Of a stretch of 64,000 bases of DNA, positions 1 through 11,217 are shown piece by piece. The notes under the pieces were generated by a model. The model saw only the letters and a program-made list of their open reading frames with translations. It did not search any database and was not told where the DNA came from. Each line of letters starts with the position of its first letter. Position 1 is the stretch's first letter. The stretch comes from Artemisia argyi (Eukaryota > Streptophyta > Magnoliopsida > Asterales > Asteraceae), in the NCBI GenBank assembly GCA_030686995.1, contig CM060685.1, forward strand, positions 28,349,204 through 28,413,203. The letters run 5' to 3'. The position numbers were made by a program, and so were the translations under genes.

Positions 1-653
1 TTTTTTGGCAATAGTTTTACTGATTAGTTTTTAAAGCAAAAGTTTGATGAAATTTTTCTTAGTTTGTATTATTTTATTTATTATTTATTTTATTTTTTTT
101 GTTTAGTAGTTTGCTTAGTTTGTACAATATGTGAACATATTTTAGTTTATTACGTTCATTTTGACAATAAATTTACGGATATCAAAAATTTCGTTTAGCT
201 CGTGTTCGTTCGGGCTCAAGCTCGTTGGCTCGTGTCTGTTCGGGCTCGAGCCCGTTTGATCCATGCCCGTTCGGGCTCGAGCCAATTGGCCAATTGCCCG
301 TTCGGGCTTGAATATTTGTATAATATGCTTTATTATTTGTATTAGTGACATTTAATGCAGTAATTGTGTTTAAGTTGGTTGTACAATATGCTTGATAATT
401 TGTATTTCTTATGTAAGGGATGTTTTAATAAGTGCATTAACTGTATTTATTAACCAGTTAATTGCTTGTATTTAATGTATATAATGATTTTTTTATTGTA
501 TTAATGTTAGTATTAATTGTATGTTAGAATTAAATATGAGGGGAATTTCTATAAGTAGCATTGGTTGTTGTACTTATAGCTTTAGAAGTTGTATTGCTTA
601 ATTTTAAGTATTTCTATTAATAGTAGGCATTCCTCCATTATAATATAGTATGA
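1..653 (-). mobile_element. Non-autonomous Helitron, 3' end cut by window edge
   Basis: The sequence is nearly identical to 40829-41481, where the complete 736 bp element is visible. Read on the minus strand it begins TCATACTATATTATAA at 653, a good match to plant Helitron 5' ends (TC followed by an A/T-rich TACTA-like motif), and the flank is T on the plus strand as expected for insertion into an AT dinucleotide. Copy B of the segment lacks the element at the equivalent site (about 12250). It holds no RepHel coding sequence. An internal GC-rich minisatellite at about 197-310 repeats a TTCGGGCTCGAGC-like motif. Confidence 0.75.
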
Positions 654-1738
654 TAAGTCAAAGGTTTTGAAATTTAAGGGGGTATTTTGGGTATACAACA
701 TCACTCATTTTTAAGTTATAAGAAAAATCTTTTTCTCTTCATAAGTAGCACAAATATTTATTAAAACTGCATGTCCGATAACTTATTTTGTTTAAATGAA
801 ATTTTTGTTTCTTTTTTTAGTTGATTAAATATTGGATCCGGCCCTATGATATGATAAACATCATAGGTATAAAATAACTTTTGTAAAAACACTTTTTGCG
901 GGTTGCGTAATATTCACGTGTAAGAATAGAAGGTGAGATACATATTTTTTAATCATTCTACCCATCTGTTTGTCAACCCTCCTAATGGGAGAGGGAAATG
1001 CGTCATAAAATATACACAATAGATGTAATTCACAAATAAGCTTATACAAAAACACAAGAAAAAAATGGATACATAGAACTTAAAAAGGTACAAGTTAGCC
1101 ACATTTTCATGTAATTATCCCATGAATATATTAGAAGGTATCGATTGGCAAGAAACATACATGATAAAAAAAATATAGCGCAGACTACCTAGCTGAAGAT
1201 CGAGAGAATTTTACAACTTGTTCTTTTGATCGAAATTTAAATCACACAATTTGGACTTAACTTTTTAACCTTTGTTATATATTTATCCAAATAAAATCCA
1301 TGGCTTGAATTTTATGAAGCAACACCTTAGCCAAAATTACACATACGGTTTGTGTTATTAAATTTAATTTATCATTCAGATCGAAAACCCCATAGAAACC
1401 ATATTGCAATCTAGATCACAATATCTAAAATCTATTATGTGCACGTTGCTTGAAAACTGGTATGCCATGACATTAAACCATAATTGCAAAACTGGACCGC
1501 ATCGAAACCTATGACTAATCACTCTAAAACTTTAGACCACACCAGAAAATAGAAATTATGTGAATCATCTTCAAATTGATTGCACATTAATTAGACCCCA
1601 CAATATTGGTTATAGTTGTTTATGAGCCAATTTGGAACGAGTAAGGAACTGATATATCAAAAATCATGGATACATAATGTTTACCTATCGCGGTATAAGA
1701 TTCTCCCACTTAAAAGTTTGACACTACACTGAAGCAAT

Positions 1739-2347
1739 CACCGACGGAGCCAGTAGGGGGGCTGGAGGGTGCTTGGCCCCCCCTAACCAGCTCAACTGCC
1801 TTAGATATATATGAGAGGAACCACCTTAGATTAGTTTCATTTTGATGAAAAAGCAAAGAAGGAACTTTAGTTCCAGCCATAAGATAGACGGAGAAGGTGA
1901 AGGTGTAGGTGAGAGAAGTGATAAAGACTTGTATTGGATTATTGGTAAGTGGAATATGTAGTGTACAGCTGGAGTATGTTTATGGTCAAAAGTCAAAATC
2001 TAGTAATCCGTAATTTTCTTTTTATTATTTTTTTATTTTTTATTTTTATGTGTCAACTACATTGAAGCATACACTATATTTTGTTTTGTGGTGTACTCCG
2101 TATTATAAATGAACTTTTGTTAAACTATACGTAATCTGTTTGTCCACATAAATTTGAAATTTTTTTAGTTTGTCTAACATGTTTTGTTATAAAAATGTCA
2201 CTAAGTCACTATAACGTTTTTACTATCTCCATTATACTTGTAAATTTAAATCGACACAATCTTACGCCCTTTTACTAATTATACCAAAAAAAAAAAAAAA
2301 AAAAAAAAATAGGCCCCCCTTAACTCAAATTCCTGGCTCCGTCCCTG
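1739..2347. mobile_element. Non-autonomous hAT-like DNA transposon, 609 bp
   Basis: The element is flanked by the 8 bp direct duplication GAAGCAAT (1731-1738 and 2348-2355). Its ends are inverted: the left end reads CACCGACGGAGCCAG and the complement of the right end reads CAGGGACGGAGCCAG. An 8 bp duplication with CAGGG-type ends is the hAT signature. Copies B and C carry one uninterrupted GAAGCAAT at the same place (about 13335 and 42558), so the insertion postdates the duplication. It has no transposase ORF and contains a poly-A run near 2286-2309. Confidence 0.85.
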
Positions 2348-2674
2348 GAAGCAATCTCGTATCTAACTCGATTATTAATAACCTCACTGTGAATTTGCTG
2401 CTTCCAATTAGGCGATCAGATGGTGGAGGAAAGAGAAGATTAGCTATATTGCGATGCATGGTTTCGTTCAACATCTATGCAAAACATTTGTTTTATTAGG
2501 ATCTATTTAGAAAAACTTAACGGCAAGCTTTGAAATAGATCAACTTGAGCCAAAATAAAACTTGTTTAAATTAAAGAGGCGCGATATATAGCAAATTAAA
2601 TTATTTAGATTCGCTACTAGATTCATGAGGGCGTCCAGTAATTGCAAAATTTTGAGTGCAGGTGACTATCCTAA

Positions 2675-3205
2675 AAATTTTAATGTATTTGTCCCTAATA
2701 AGGTAAGTATGTTCGGAGGGACATTCAAGGTAGTATACAGAACCCTCCATATCATAAATGAGCAAGAAAATGGGAATTTTGATAAGTAACCAATATTTTG
2801 AATAAAGACACGACTAGTTAGAACAAACTTGCATTGTGTCAATCAGGTAAATATCATATCTTGGAGGATCACAAATCAAAGATTGGCAACTATAATCAGC
2901 TTGGATCATAAGGGTATTGACCTACACGTAGTCCGTTGCCCAATTTGAGATAATGATCTCGAGACGGATAAGAACATCTTTGTCAAATATTGTGTTGCAA
3001 AAACTACATGGAAATAAGTTTTTAACTTCCGGAATATACACAACATTCACATTGAAACCCTTAAGAATATGTTTACTTTTGCAAGTCTTGCTAATGTTCC
3101 AGCAACAAGTTCCATCTTGCTTGACGTCGTTGCTCAATCGGCTCTATAGATTCTTTGGCGTTTTTGGAATGAATCTAACTTCAACTTGTTAAGGAAAATA
3201 GTCGA
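2675..3205 (+). pseudogene. LINE reverse-transcriptase zinc-binding (zf-RVT) remnant, copy A
   Basis: Broken plus-strand frames resemble the C-terminal zinc-binding domain of plant non-LTR retrotransposon polyproteins. They include a VPNK block near 2690, a GIDL...CP block near 2915-2950 and a final LWRFWNESNF block near 3150-3185. A stop interrupts the CPI..DND motif. The equivalent regions of B (13660-14530) and C (42885-43434) preserve the same order. The reverse-transcriptase and endonuclease domains are absent, so this is a decayed 3' fragment. Confidence 0.6.
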
Positions 3206-3426
3206 GCTATGGTCAACTAATATGTGAAGGACCAATGTTGACAATATCTCAATGATATTTGTGCTGATTTTAAGTTTTGTTGAAGTTTGCAATGTGTGGA
3301 AAGATGAAGGGCTAATCTTATGAAAGTGAACTTATGAAACACAAGCCCAACCAAATAAGCCAAAAGCCCACTATATAACCCGAAACAAGCAACCTTCGAT
3401 ACAAACAATCATATGACTATGTGTAT

Positions 3427-3720
3427 ATGCATATTCCTTCAACTACCATTAACCATGAAACCTTCCTTAAACCCTTAACACCGACAAAACCCCATTTTTC
3501 TTCACTCCATAAAACCCATTTTAGCAAACAAAACATAGTCCAGTTTAATGATGTTCATCAAAAAGGGAACCTTAAAATAAAGGTGTTTGAGAAGCTTAAT
3601 GATAAAGAATTAGACCCAGTTCACATTCTTGAACATGATGGTGATTGCAGTAGTGGGTTGTTTTGGGCTATTGTTGGGTTTCTTAATCAGACTTCAGTGT
3701 TTTGTGATGTTGGTGTTTGA
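3427..3720 (+). pseudogene. Exon-1 fragment of transit-peptide-like protein, copy A
   Basis: The frame begins at ATG 3427 (MHIPSTTINH) and runs about 97 residues. The first 50 residues are rich in Ser, Thr, Pro, His and Lys and poor in acidic residues, like a chloroplast transit peptide. The following part (KIKVFEKLNDKELDPV...GLFWAIVGFLNQ) looks like genuine mature-protein sequence. Copy B has an upstream in-frame ATG (MAMCMHIPS) and a good splice donor after the shared region. In A and C two extra bases push that start out of frame, and the 3' end runs into unrelated sequence and stops. I do not recognise the family. It is probably a duplicated, non-functional first exon. Confidence 0.5.
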
Positions 3721-3936
3721 TAAAATGTACAAGTAAATATGGGCGGAGCCACAAAGTTATGGTCAGGGGGTAAACTGTAGAAGTAAGGATGTTTATAGAG
3801 TTATGGCCTTATTGACGTTTTGAACCCGTTTCTTTTGCAAAATCCTTATAAAAAGACTATAACTATTAGAAAAAAAACGACTTGACAAGTAAAACATGTA
3901 AAATCTTGATTGTGAGAAATTAAAAGCTGTGAGGTA

Positions 3937-4369
3937 TGCTGGAAATTAGCCTTCCTCACCCTTGGTCACACTACACAACACTGAACAACACATAAATATA
4001 TCGACTCTCATGTGCTCACAAGTTTTGGGTTTTCTGTGTATTACATTAAAATGGAAAACTGATCACTCGTACAATAGAGATACCTACCCTATTTATACTA
4101 AAAGTAAACAAACTAAAGTACACAAAACATACAAAACGTGGTGTAGTTCATGCACTGCCACTATCCTAGAAACCGGTAACAAAAAACATGCTATAGAATA
4201 ATGTAATGCCACTATTCCTTAATACTCGGTCAAACACAGACTTGGTAAACCTACTTCATTTTATTCACCACTAAATGGAGCAACCAAATATCGATCCACT
4301 GACCCATTCTTCTTGATCCGTGACCCACATACTGACCCAAGCCATGACCCATCAAGATTATACCCAACA
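3937..4369 (-). repeat. 3' LTR of the 1.86 kb TRIM-like element
   Basis: Direct repeat of 5364-5798. In plus orientation it begins TGCTGGAAATT and ends ATACCCAACA. It is followed at 4370-4384 by the complement of the polypurine tract. Confidence 0.85.
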
Positions 4370-5346
4370 TTCACCCCCATAATCTTGATGCCTATCACGG
4401 TCTCAGCTCCTACGATCATGAACATGGTCTCTTTTTCGGTCACCATTGCATGCTTGATATTTCACTCCATCTTTCACTGCTCGTCTGCCCCGTAAATGGA
4501 TCAACCCACTGAACCATGACCCATGGCCTGCTCCAAGGACACAACCTGTTACGGGATCCACTTGCTCAAAGTTCTTGCTAGAATTTCCTTCTAAACTTTC
4601 GAGTTACAAAACGGTATTATTTTCTTACAAACATACCGGTCTTGATCTCGTTCTTACTTCTTATTTTCTTACTAATTGATTACTTACTTATCGATTATTG
4701 CTTGCTAGTTTCATGCTTGCTACTTGCTACAAACCCGAAACTTTCTACTTGCTATGATTGTGTTGCCTGCTACTTGCTACAAATTTCTATGCGACAACCT
4801 TCTTGCTTGCTTTCTTTCTTGTCTGCTACTTGGTTTATTGTGATCACTACACATGATCAACTTTGTTCGGTCTTACTGTGAATCTTTGGTCATTTGATTC
4901 ACGGTTCGGTCTTCAGCTATTAAAGCTTCGGTCTAGACAACCCACCGGTCACGGTTGTCTCCTTCAGTCTCGGTCTAAACTTTCTTGCTATAGGTGTCGC
5001 CCGGTCTTTTGCAGCTCCTCGGTCTTCTTAGTCTCACATCAGTAAACACTTTCATGTCACCATCATTCTTTCTTCTTTTTCTATTTTTCTTTCACCTGCA
5101 AACAAGACAAACCACCGGTTTTTATATCGGCTTCGGTCTTCGCCGGAATCTCTCTTCTGGCCGGTCTACGGTCTTTCTTTCTTACTTAACGGTCTTCTCG
5201 ATCACAGCCAGAACTTAGTTTCCAGCCACGGTCTTGTTCTCGCCGGTTCTTCGGTCACGGTCTTCTTTGGCGTCGGTCTTCAGTCGCTGCTTGTGAGCAG
5301 CCGGTCTTTCTTCTCTCACTTGCTTCGATTCACATGAAATCGCCCC

Positions 5347-5361
5347 TAAGCTCTGATGCCA
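5347..5361 (-). other. Primer-binding site (methionine tRNA type)
   Basis: The minus strand reads TGGCATCAGAGCTTA directly inside the right LTR after a 2 nt spacer. This fits priming of minus-strand DNA by a methionine tRNA. Confidence 0.8.
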
Positions 5362-5363
5362 CA

Positions 5364-5798
5364 TGTTGGAAATCAGCCTTCCTCACCCTTGGTCACACTA
5401 CACAACACTGAACAACACATAAATATATCGACTCTCATGTGCTCACAAGTTTTGGGTTTTCTGTGTATTACATTAAAATGGAAAACTGATCACTCGTACA
5501 ATAGAGATACCCTACCCTATTTATACTAAAAGTAAACAAACTAAAGTACAAAAAACATACAAAACGTGGTGTAGTGCATGTACTGCCACTATCCTAGAAA
5601 CCTGTAACAAACAAACATGCTATAGAATAATGTAATGCCACTATTCCTTAATACTCGGTCAAACACAGACTTGGTAAACCCACTTCATTTTATTCACCAC
5701 TAAATGGAGCAACCAAATATCGATCCACTGACCCATTCTTCTTGATCCGTGACCCACATACTGACCCAAGCCATGACCCATCAAGATTATACCCAACA
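5364..5798 (-). repeat. 5' LTR of the 1.86 kb TRIM-like element
   Basis: Direct repeat of 3937-4369. In plus orientation it begins TGTTGGAAATC and ends ATACCCAACA, and it is followed by the AGGTA target duplication. Confidence 0.85.
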
Positions 5799-8733
5799 AG
5801 GTAGTATATTGTAAAATGATTTAGAAAACCAAGAATAAACGTTATTTAAAGACCAAGAGGACTCCTAAATGATTGAGTGGCGAATGATACCAATTGTAGA
5901 TGGTCACATATCAAGAAGACACACAGATTCAAGACAGAAAGATAGAGAGACGTGAGGATGTTAAGAAGAGAAAGAAAGAAAATAGAAAGATTGATTAAGA
6001 GGAGAAAAACATACAACCATACTACAGCACCCACCTTAACCAACAGAATTTACAAAGGAGGGTGGGTTCTTTTATAAGTGAAGAACCTTGGCTGGTTTTA
6101 ATTTTGAGGGTGATGTGGGATTTCTTACATTATGAAATGTTAGTTTACGTCTAACCTTATACAAGGTTCGTTTATTATTCTAAGACTGTAACTAACGATA
6201 TATAAATGACCATCACTTCATACGCATTACTAAAGCTAACACAAAGCCATGCATTTATTATAAATACACATGTTATCTCACATATGTAAGGCATTCAATT
6301 AATAAAACTCTTTTGGTATTTTACATCGTATATAAGAGCTTTAAGTAAAACCCAAAAAGTTTCCTATCCTTCGGTCATCGGCTACTAGCCCGTTATCCGG
6401 AGGGTACCCGTTTATTTATTTTTGCTTTGTTGTTTTGGTTTAATTAGTTTTTTTCTTCATACCATACTCATAAACTTTATCCCACGAAACCATATCCGTC
6501 ATAATAGACCCGTATGTATATGTTGAGAAATCAATCATTCAAATTTTTCTTCATTGCAATAATTGTTTTTACTGTTAGCGATTATTGTTTTTTGGGATAC
6601 TAGTTGAAAAACAAATTTCCGGTTCTACCTGAAGGTAAAGCAAGCCATGCGTATAAAAAATGTCAAAAAAAAGGATGATCGAAGTCATTAGACAATGAAC
6701 AACTCTGTCGCTGAATACAACTCTGCCTCCATGCAATCAAACAACAAAGAAAATGAGGAAAAGAAGTGGCTTTCAACATCCATCTCAGTTTGTCTGTCCC
6801 GAAGACTCCCGTTCAAATCGGAGGAGTGTTAGACGATTAGAAAAGGTCGTTTTACCCGCTGCAAATAAGATGTGCTTTGATGAACCAAACATCAAAGGCT
6901 GAATTTCATAGTTAGACTACAAAACATACTAAATATTTGATTTGGTTGTGTAGTTCTTGAGCATTTTTAGTACCGAGAATTTATGTGTAAACTTGCGCAA
7001 AACAGTATTATAAATTAAATACAGTATCTTCAAATAGTCTACTACTGATCTGTATTTGCAGCTAGCTCCCAAGAACATTTACTTCACCCAGTTTTTATCT
7101 TGAACATGATTTAACCTCTTAACACTACAGTACCATAGACACATATGATATCTCAGAACGTGACGGAACTAGGGCTAAAATTGACCTGGTGTATATACAA
7201 AAAATAAACATTACTATAAACATCTGTTTTATGAACCAGGTTCATTTCACAAAATTTATGATTTTTTACAAGAATTTACACTAAAACCGAAAATCCATGG
7301 GTGTCCTGAGACCCACCCTGGTTCCATCATTGTCTCCAAAACAACATATTCGTCAACCACAAGCTTCAGCATTCATGAATGAAAAAAGAGCAACTCAAAT
7401 ATTTACAGAATAACTTAAAAGAACCAAGATTTACATGTGATTTCATGATACAGTTCAATGTCCAAAACCAATATGTAACAAAAAAATGAAGCCTGAAATG
7501 CTATGGACAAACACAAACATGTTTGCAACGGACGAAGGAGTTTAGGATGTTATCGGTCTCTTCTAAATTAAGCGAATGTGATTATGTTATTGGTAGTCTC
7601 TCTTCGGATCTCACTCTTTTGGCAAAATCGTGGGGCAATTCAAGATGGAGAATGGCTCAATTATTCGATCCATTTATGGTGGGTCTAACGGTAATTAAAA
7701 TTCTTCTTTAATTATTTTCACTACACATAACCGATTTCTTAAATGTACAGGATCTGGAAAATATAAAGTTTAATGTACTTGAAAAAAAAAATGAAATTCA
7801 ACCCACTCCACCATATAGTAGACGGTGTTTTGATACAATTTATATACAGCGCCCGTGCATATCCAGAATAGAAAGGCTGGCATGATAATATACTCTTTAT
7901 CGCTGTCATCTGGTGTTGTTATGCATAGGTTGGACCTACTGCACAACCAGCAACTTTCTGTCAGTGTCTCCTAGGTGCCTTCATCTCCAACCAGCCGGAA
8001 CCCTCCACAAGAGTCCACTACTGTACATGGCGGTTTATGTCAGATGCCTAATAACATATAAATTAGTTTGAATTCTAAAGTGATCAAGACACATTTTCTC
8101 GATGATTAATAATGCTAATCAAATTAACACCAACTTGAAAACATTGAGCACAAATAGGGAAAAAAAGATCAATATATGAACAGAACCATGCCGACCATCA
8201 ATAAGTTAACACAACAACTACCATATAAACAAATTTGTATTTAACAATCTTCATTACATATATCCTATACTTGTTCTTAATTTGTATACATAAGTTTCTT
8301 CACAATCAGAAAACATTATAACAACGTTAGTATCACTATGAAAATCTGTGCGGTATGTTGAATTCTTGCACTAAGACATACGGAGTATTTTGCAGCGTTC
8401 TTTTTTATTGTTGATCAGTTTTCTTACCACTCACCTTTGGGTCACAATATCAATCTTCTGAAAGGTGTCTAAGGGTTCAAGATTATTCGACATAGCAATC
8501 CTTCTCTTCTTCCTTATAACATCCCAGTTGATTAATTTGATCCGCAGAAGTTTCAACATAAAGTATGCATAAATTAGCATAACATATTTGGTTTATATCT
8601 TATCTACTATCTTTATGAATCGGCATGTGTCAAAAAAAGAAGTATCTTTACCCGGTATCCGGTAAAACGTTTTATAGTTTTCTATATGTAAGTGCTCATT
8701 ATTAATGTATAAAAGTGTTAGACAGAATTCATT
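5799..8733. other. Single-copy intergenic DNA with no firm gene
   Basis: This is A/T-rich DNA with short ORFs only. The best coding-like stretch is about 7529-7690 on the plus strand (RMLSVSSKLSECDYVIGSLSSDLTLLAKSWGNSRWRMAQL), which could be an exon fragment, but no splice partner or family was recognised. A second weak candidate lies on the minus strand at about 7850-8020. I saw no LTRs or terminal inverted repeats here. Confidence 0.4.
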
Positions 8734-9291
8734 CTAGTATTCATTCTTCATCTCAAAGTTCTCAGGGAACTTCTCCACGTCAAAATCCCTTTGATCAATC
8801 ATGGTCATCAAGCAGCGTCTTTTACTCTCTCTGACAACTGAACTGCCTGCAAACTCGAATCTCTCATAATCTTTTTCTTTAGTGTCGGAATCAGAATCAC
8901 ATCCATCTGCGACTTCCTTTCCAGCAAGATTAAATCCAGTATCACATATTAACCCAACATCCAATTCGACATTTGTTGGAATTATATCACTTATTAATCC
9001 AAGCTTCACTTCATCTGTAACAACAGATTTCTTATCATTTATCAGTCCCATGTCATCATCTTCTTCTTTTGGACTTTCGAATCCCGTCTCTTCCTTTGCT
9101 GATTCAGATTTAATATCTCCAGTTAGAACAAGCGTCTCAGAAACTTCCGAGCAAAGATACTTGTACGAACCGTCAGAATCCGAGTTTCTGGCAACAGCTT
9201 CCTTTTTCGCCTTTTCACTCGCAGTATCATAGTCATCCATGTTGACTAATTCGAAAGAACCATCACTATGTACTTCATCTTCGCGGTCCAT
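8734..9291 (-). CDS. Hypothetical acidic protein, 185 aa
   Basis: A single uninterrupted frame starts at ATG 9291 (MDREDEVHSDGSFELV) and stops at 8734. The product is strongly acidic, with many Asp, Glu and Ser residues and SDSD and EEDDD clusters. It shows two copies of an SDGS-(F/Y) motif (near residues 10 and 40) and a short basic stretch (KRRC) near residue 158. There is no signal peptide or membrane span, and it is probably disordered. I do not recognise a family. A divergent F-box frame starts 143 bp away, so the two may share a promoter region. It could be a real small gene or a fragment of one; transcript evidence would settle it. Confidence 0.45.
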   Translation of the reverse strand: MDREDEVHSDGSFELVNMDDYDTASEKAKKEAVARNSDSDGSYKYLCSEVSETLVLTGDIKSESAKEETGFESPKEEDDDMGLINDKKSVVTDEVKLGLISDIIPTNVELDVGLICDTGFNLAGKEVADGCDSDSDTKEKDYERFEFAGSSVVRESKRRCLMTMIDQRDFDVEKFPENFEMKNEY

Positions 9292-9434
9292 CGTCTTAAA
9301 TCCTCAATAACAAAAAAGCGTACGTGTGTAGAAACTGTTCCGCCATTATTCACTTTAATAAAAAGAAGATTTGCATTCTCACTCCACCCCCCACCGACAC
9401 TTTCCAATTTGGGGCTGTAATTTTTAAGGTTACA

Positions 9435-9617
9435 ATGGCAGACCTTCCTATAGAAATCCTTGAGGAAATAGTGAAAAGATTAGACGTGAAAGATCTGATA
9501 CGTTACAGGATCATTACAAAGCCATGGGATTCTTTGATCACTTCCTTCATTAAATCCCGTCTGTATCTTATATCTAGCAGAAGTACGTTGACTTGCCGTT
9601 ATCCATGGATCAGCTAG
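9435..9617 (+). pseudogene. F-box protein fragment
   Basis: From ATG 9435 the frame encodes 60 residues starting MADLPIEILEEIVKRLDVKDLIRYRIITKPWDSLI. This is a classic plant F-box: LP..IL..I..RL.VK.L.R.R.I.K.W..LI. In intact genes this N-terminal domain binds the SKP1 adaptor of SCF ubiquitin ligases and is followed by 250-350 residues of Kelch, LRR or FBA repeats. Here the frame ends right after the F-box (about residue 60), so the substrate-binding part is missing. The usual CK before the W is TKP here. It is probably a truncated copy or a captured fragment. Confidence 0.75.
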
Positions 9618-9747
9618 GAAGCAGGATTCAGTCTAGAAGAACTCTGATGGTCCACAAGAGATACCAGCTGATGCTTATAACAAGGCTCGGTCAGCCATTA
9701 CATCAGCAAATCCTGAAAGGCCATCCAGAAAACGCAAACATAAGTAA
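9607..9747 (+). pseudogene. C-terminal exon-like fragment
   Basis: A frame overlapping the end of the F-box fragment reads GSARKQDSV, a TAG stop, then KNSDGPQEIPADAYNKARSA and ends with a basic tail (RPSRKRKHK) and TAA at 9745-9747. Its composition and ending look like the C-terminus of a nuclear protein rather than random sequence, but I cannot name the parent gene. One in-frame TAG interrupts it. Next to the F-box remnant, it suggests that 8.7-9.8 kb is a collage of gene pieces. Confidence 0.3.
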
Positions 9748-9815
9748 TGGCCGTTTGATATGTGATATTGTGAACAAGCATTCAAAGACTACCAACTTCA
9801 TTTGGCAGCTAATGG

Positions 9816-9991
9816 ATGTTCAATCTATATAGAATTTACAATCTAAAATAACTGCAGACAATAAGCAAGTTATAAAACAGGAATATGTTCAATCTATATA
9901 GAATTTACAATCTAAAATAACTACAGACAATAAGCAAGTTATAAAACATGAATATGTTCAATCTATATAGAATTTACAATCTAAAATAACT
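9816..9991 (+). repeat. 69 bp tandem repeat, about 2.5 copies
   Basis: The unit beginning ATGTTCAATCTATATAG recurs at 9816, 9885 and 9954, an exact 69 bp period with very few mismatches. The array is bracketed by two copies of an ACCAACTTCATTTGGCAGCT motif (about 9790 and 9991), consistent with local slippage or tandem duplication. Confidence 0.85.
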
Positions 9992-10079
9992 ACCAACTTC
10001 ATTTGGCAGCTGATAAACAACAAGCACGTCTGAATTCATAAATCATTGTTAGCAAAAGATGTTAGGTCAATCACTTTTC

Positions 10080-10082
<3 letters not shown>

Positions 10083-10161
<79 letters not shown>
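10083..10161. repeat. Compound microsatellite (TA)n(CA)n
   Basis: About 18 TA units run directly into about 21 CA units. It is an uninterrupted compound dinucleotide repeat and likely hypervariable. Confidence 0.98.
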
Positions 10162-10164
<3 letters not shown>

Positions 10165-10759
10165 CCTCTGCACAACTTTTTGGGCCAAAAATTTAACTCA
10201 ATTAGCATCTTAAACAAATGACTGTATTTAATAATATTTTATAACATCCTAAAGTTGTTCTTTATGAGTTACATATTCATAAACTATTTTAATTTTTTTA
10301 AAAAACAAATAAAAGATTTTACCCATGATCGAAAAAGATGATGACATTACTCATAAAATACATCTGAACATATAACACTAAACAGATACAAAATCTAAAA
10401 TAGCTACATAGAAAGGTACAGATGGATTATACCCGTATACGTGCGTAGCTCCTCGAAATGCTATGAACAATGATCATGTTGCGACCCCATCCTGATAGAC
10501 TGCCCAAACATTAGATCAATAAAAAATGTCCGAAATGAATACATGTTCAAAAAATAAAACTCAAATCATCAGATTGTAGATCTATTTCTACACACAATCA
10601 GTTACGTAAAGCATGAAAATTACTTACATTGGATTGGAGACATGTGGGACTATGCCTGGATTGGGGCAAAATATATTAGCCATTGCAGCCACTTGAGATA
10701 TGAGATATGAGATATGAGATAAGAGATATGATATATGATGCTGAAATAAGATTAACTGG
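10162..10759. other. Intergenic DNA, no gene seen
   Basis: A/T-rich sequence without a supportable ORF. A short GAGATAT-type repeat lies at about 10697-10735, just before homology to copy C begins near 10760. Confidence 0.5.
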
Positions 10760-11217
10760 TATATATAGCAAAACCCTAGTTCATCAAAGTGTTGCCCTAA
10801 TATCAATGTTGCATTAACCACCCCTTAATAATATTCATATTTTCACACACACACACCAATAATTTTACATACGATATACAAAACTTTTTACACAATGAGG
10901 ATACTAAAATAAACTTTTATAAACAATATATTTGTATACTTCTAATAATTAAAAATGCTAGACGAGTAGTCGTTCATAGCGACGAGAATTTATAGCGACT
11001 ATTTGGTTATAGTTAAGATGTTTTGGTAAAGTTTTATGTATGCAACCTCAAACTATTATAATATAACGTTTATGAAACACACAGATAGAGACATAAAAGA
11101 TAATGTAGAAGCACAAAGACCATAAGATGAATGAGTTTTCTACTAGCGTTTGGCAGGTGGGGAGATAGGCTAGGATACCCAAGATGTTCATATATATAAT
11201 TAAAGATATTGATTATA

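Larger units (their letters stand above)
654..3823 (+). repeat. Segmental duplication copy A
   Basis: This stretch aligns almost base for base with 41482-44027 (copy C) and more loosely with 12254-14612 plus 38345-38690 (copy B). The largest difference from C is the 609 bp hAT-like insertion at 1739-2347. Similarity to C stops at about 3823, where C continues with sequence like that of B. The segment carries LINE remnants and a probable exon, annotated separately. Between 654 and 1738 there is no convincing coding sequence. Confidence 0.85.
3937..5798 (-). mobile_element. Small non-autonomous LTR retrotransposon (TRIM-like), 1.86 kb
   Basis: Two LTRs of about 434 bp (3937-4369 and 5364-5798) flank a 994 bp interior. 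A 5 bp target duplication AGGTA lies at 3932-3936 and 5799-5803. On the minus strand the 5' LTR ends ...CCAACA and is followed by a primer-binding site that reads TGGCATCAGAGCTTAGG, matching the methionine-tRNA type. A purine-rich tract (GATTATGGGGGTGAA) precedes the 3' LTR. No gag or pol coding was found, so mobilisation would have to be in trans. The left LTR begins TGCTGG and the right one TGTTGG, with a few indels, so the insertion is not very recent. Confidence 0.88.

Noticed and set aside
861..1055. 64-residue minus-strand ORF repeated in all three segment copies (also 12456 and 41689)
   Set aside because: The frame changes between copies and the composition is not protein-like. Recurrence is explained by the segmental duplication.
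4642..5218. Leu/Ser-rich ORFs inside the 1.86 kb TRIM-like element
   Set aside because: They arise from repeated CTTGCT and TCGGTCT motifs in noncoding interior; no family similarity and no conservation evidence.
6371..6412. GC-richer block in A/T-rich DNA that might be a tRNA or promoter element
   Set aside because: No cloverleaf, A-box or B-box spacing could be fitted.
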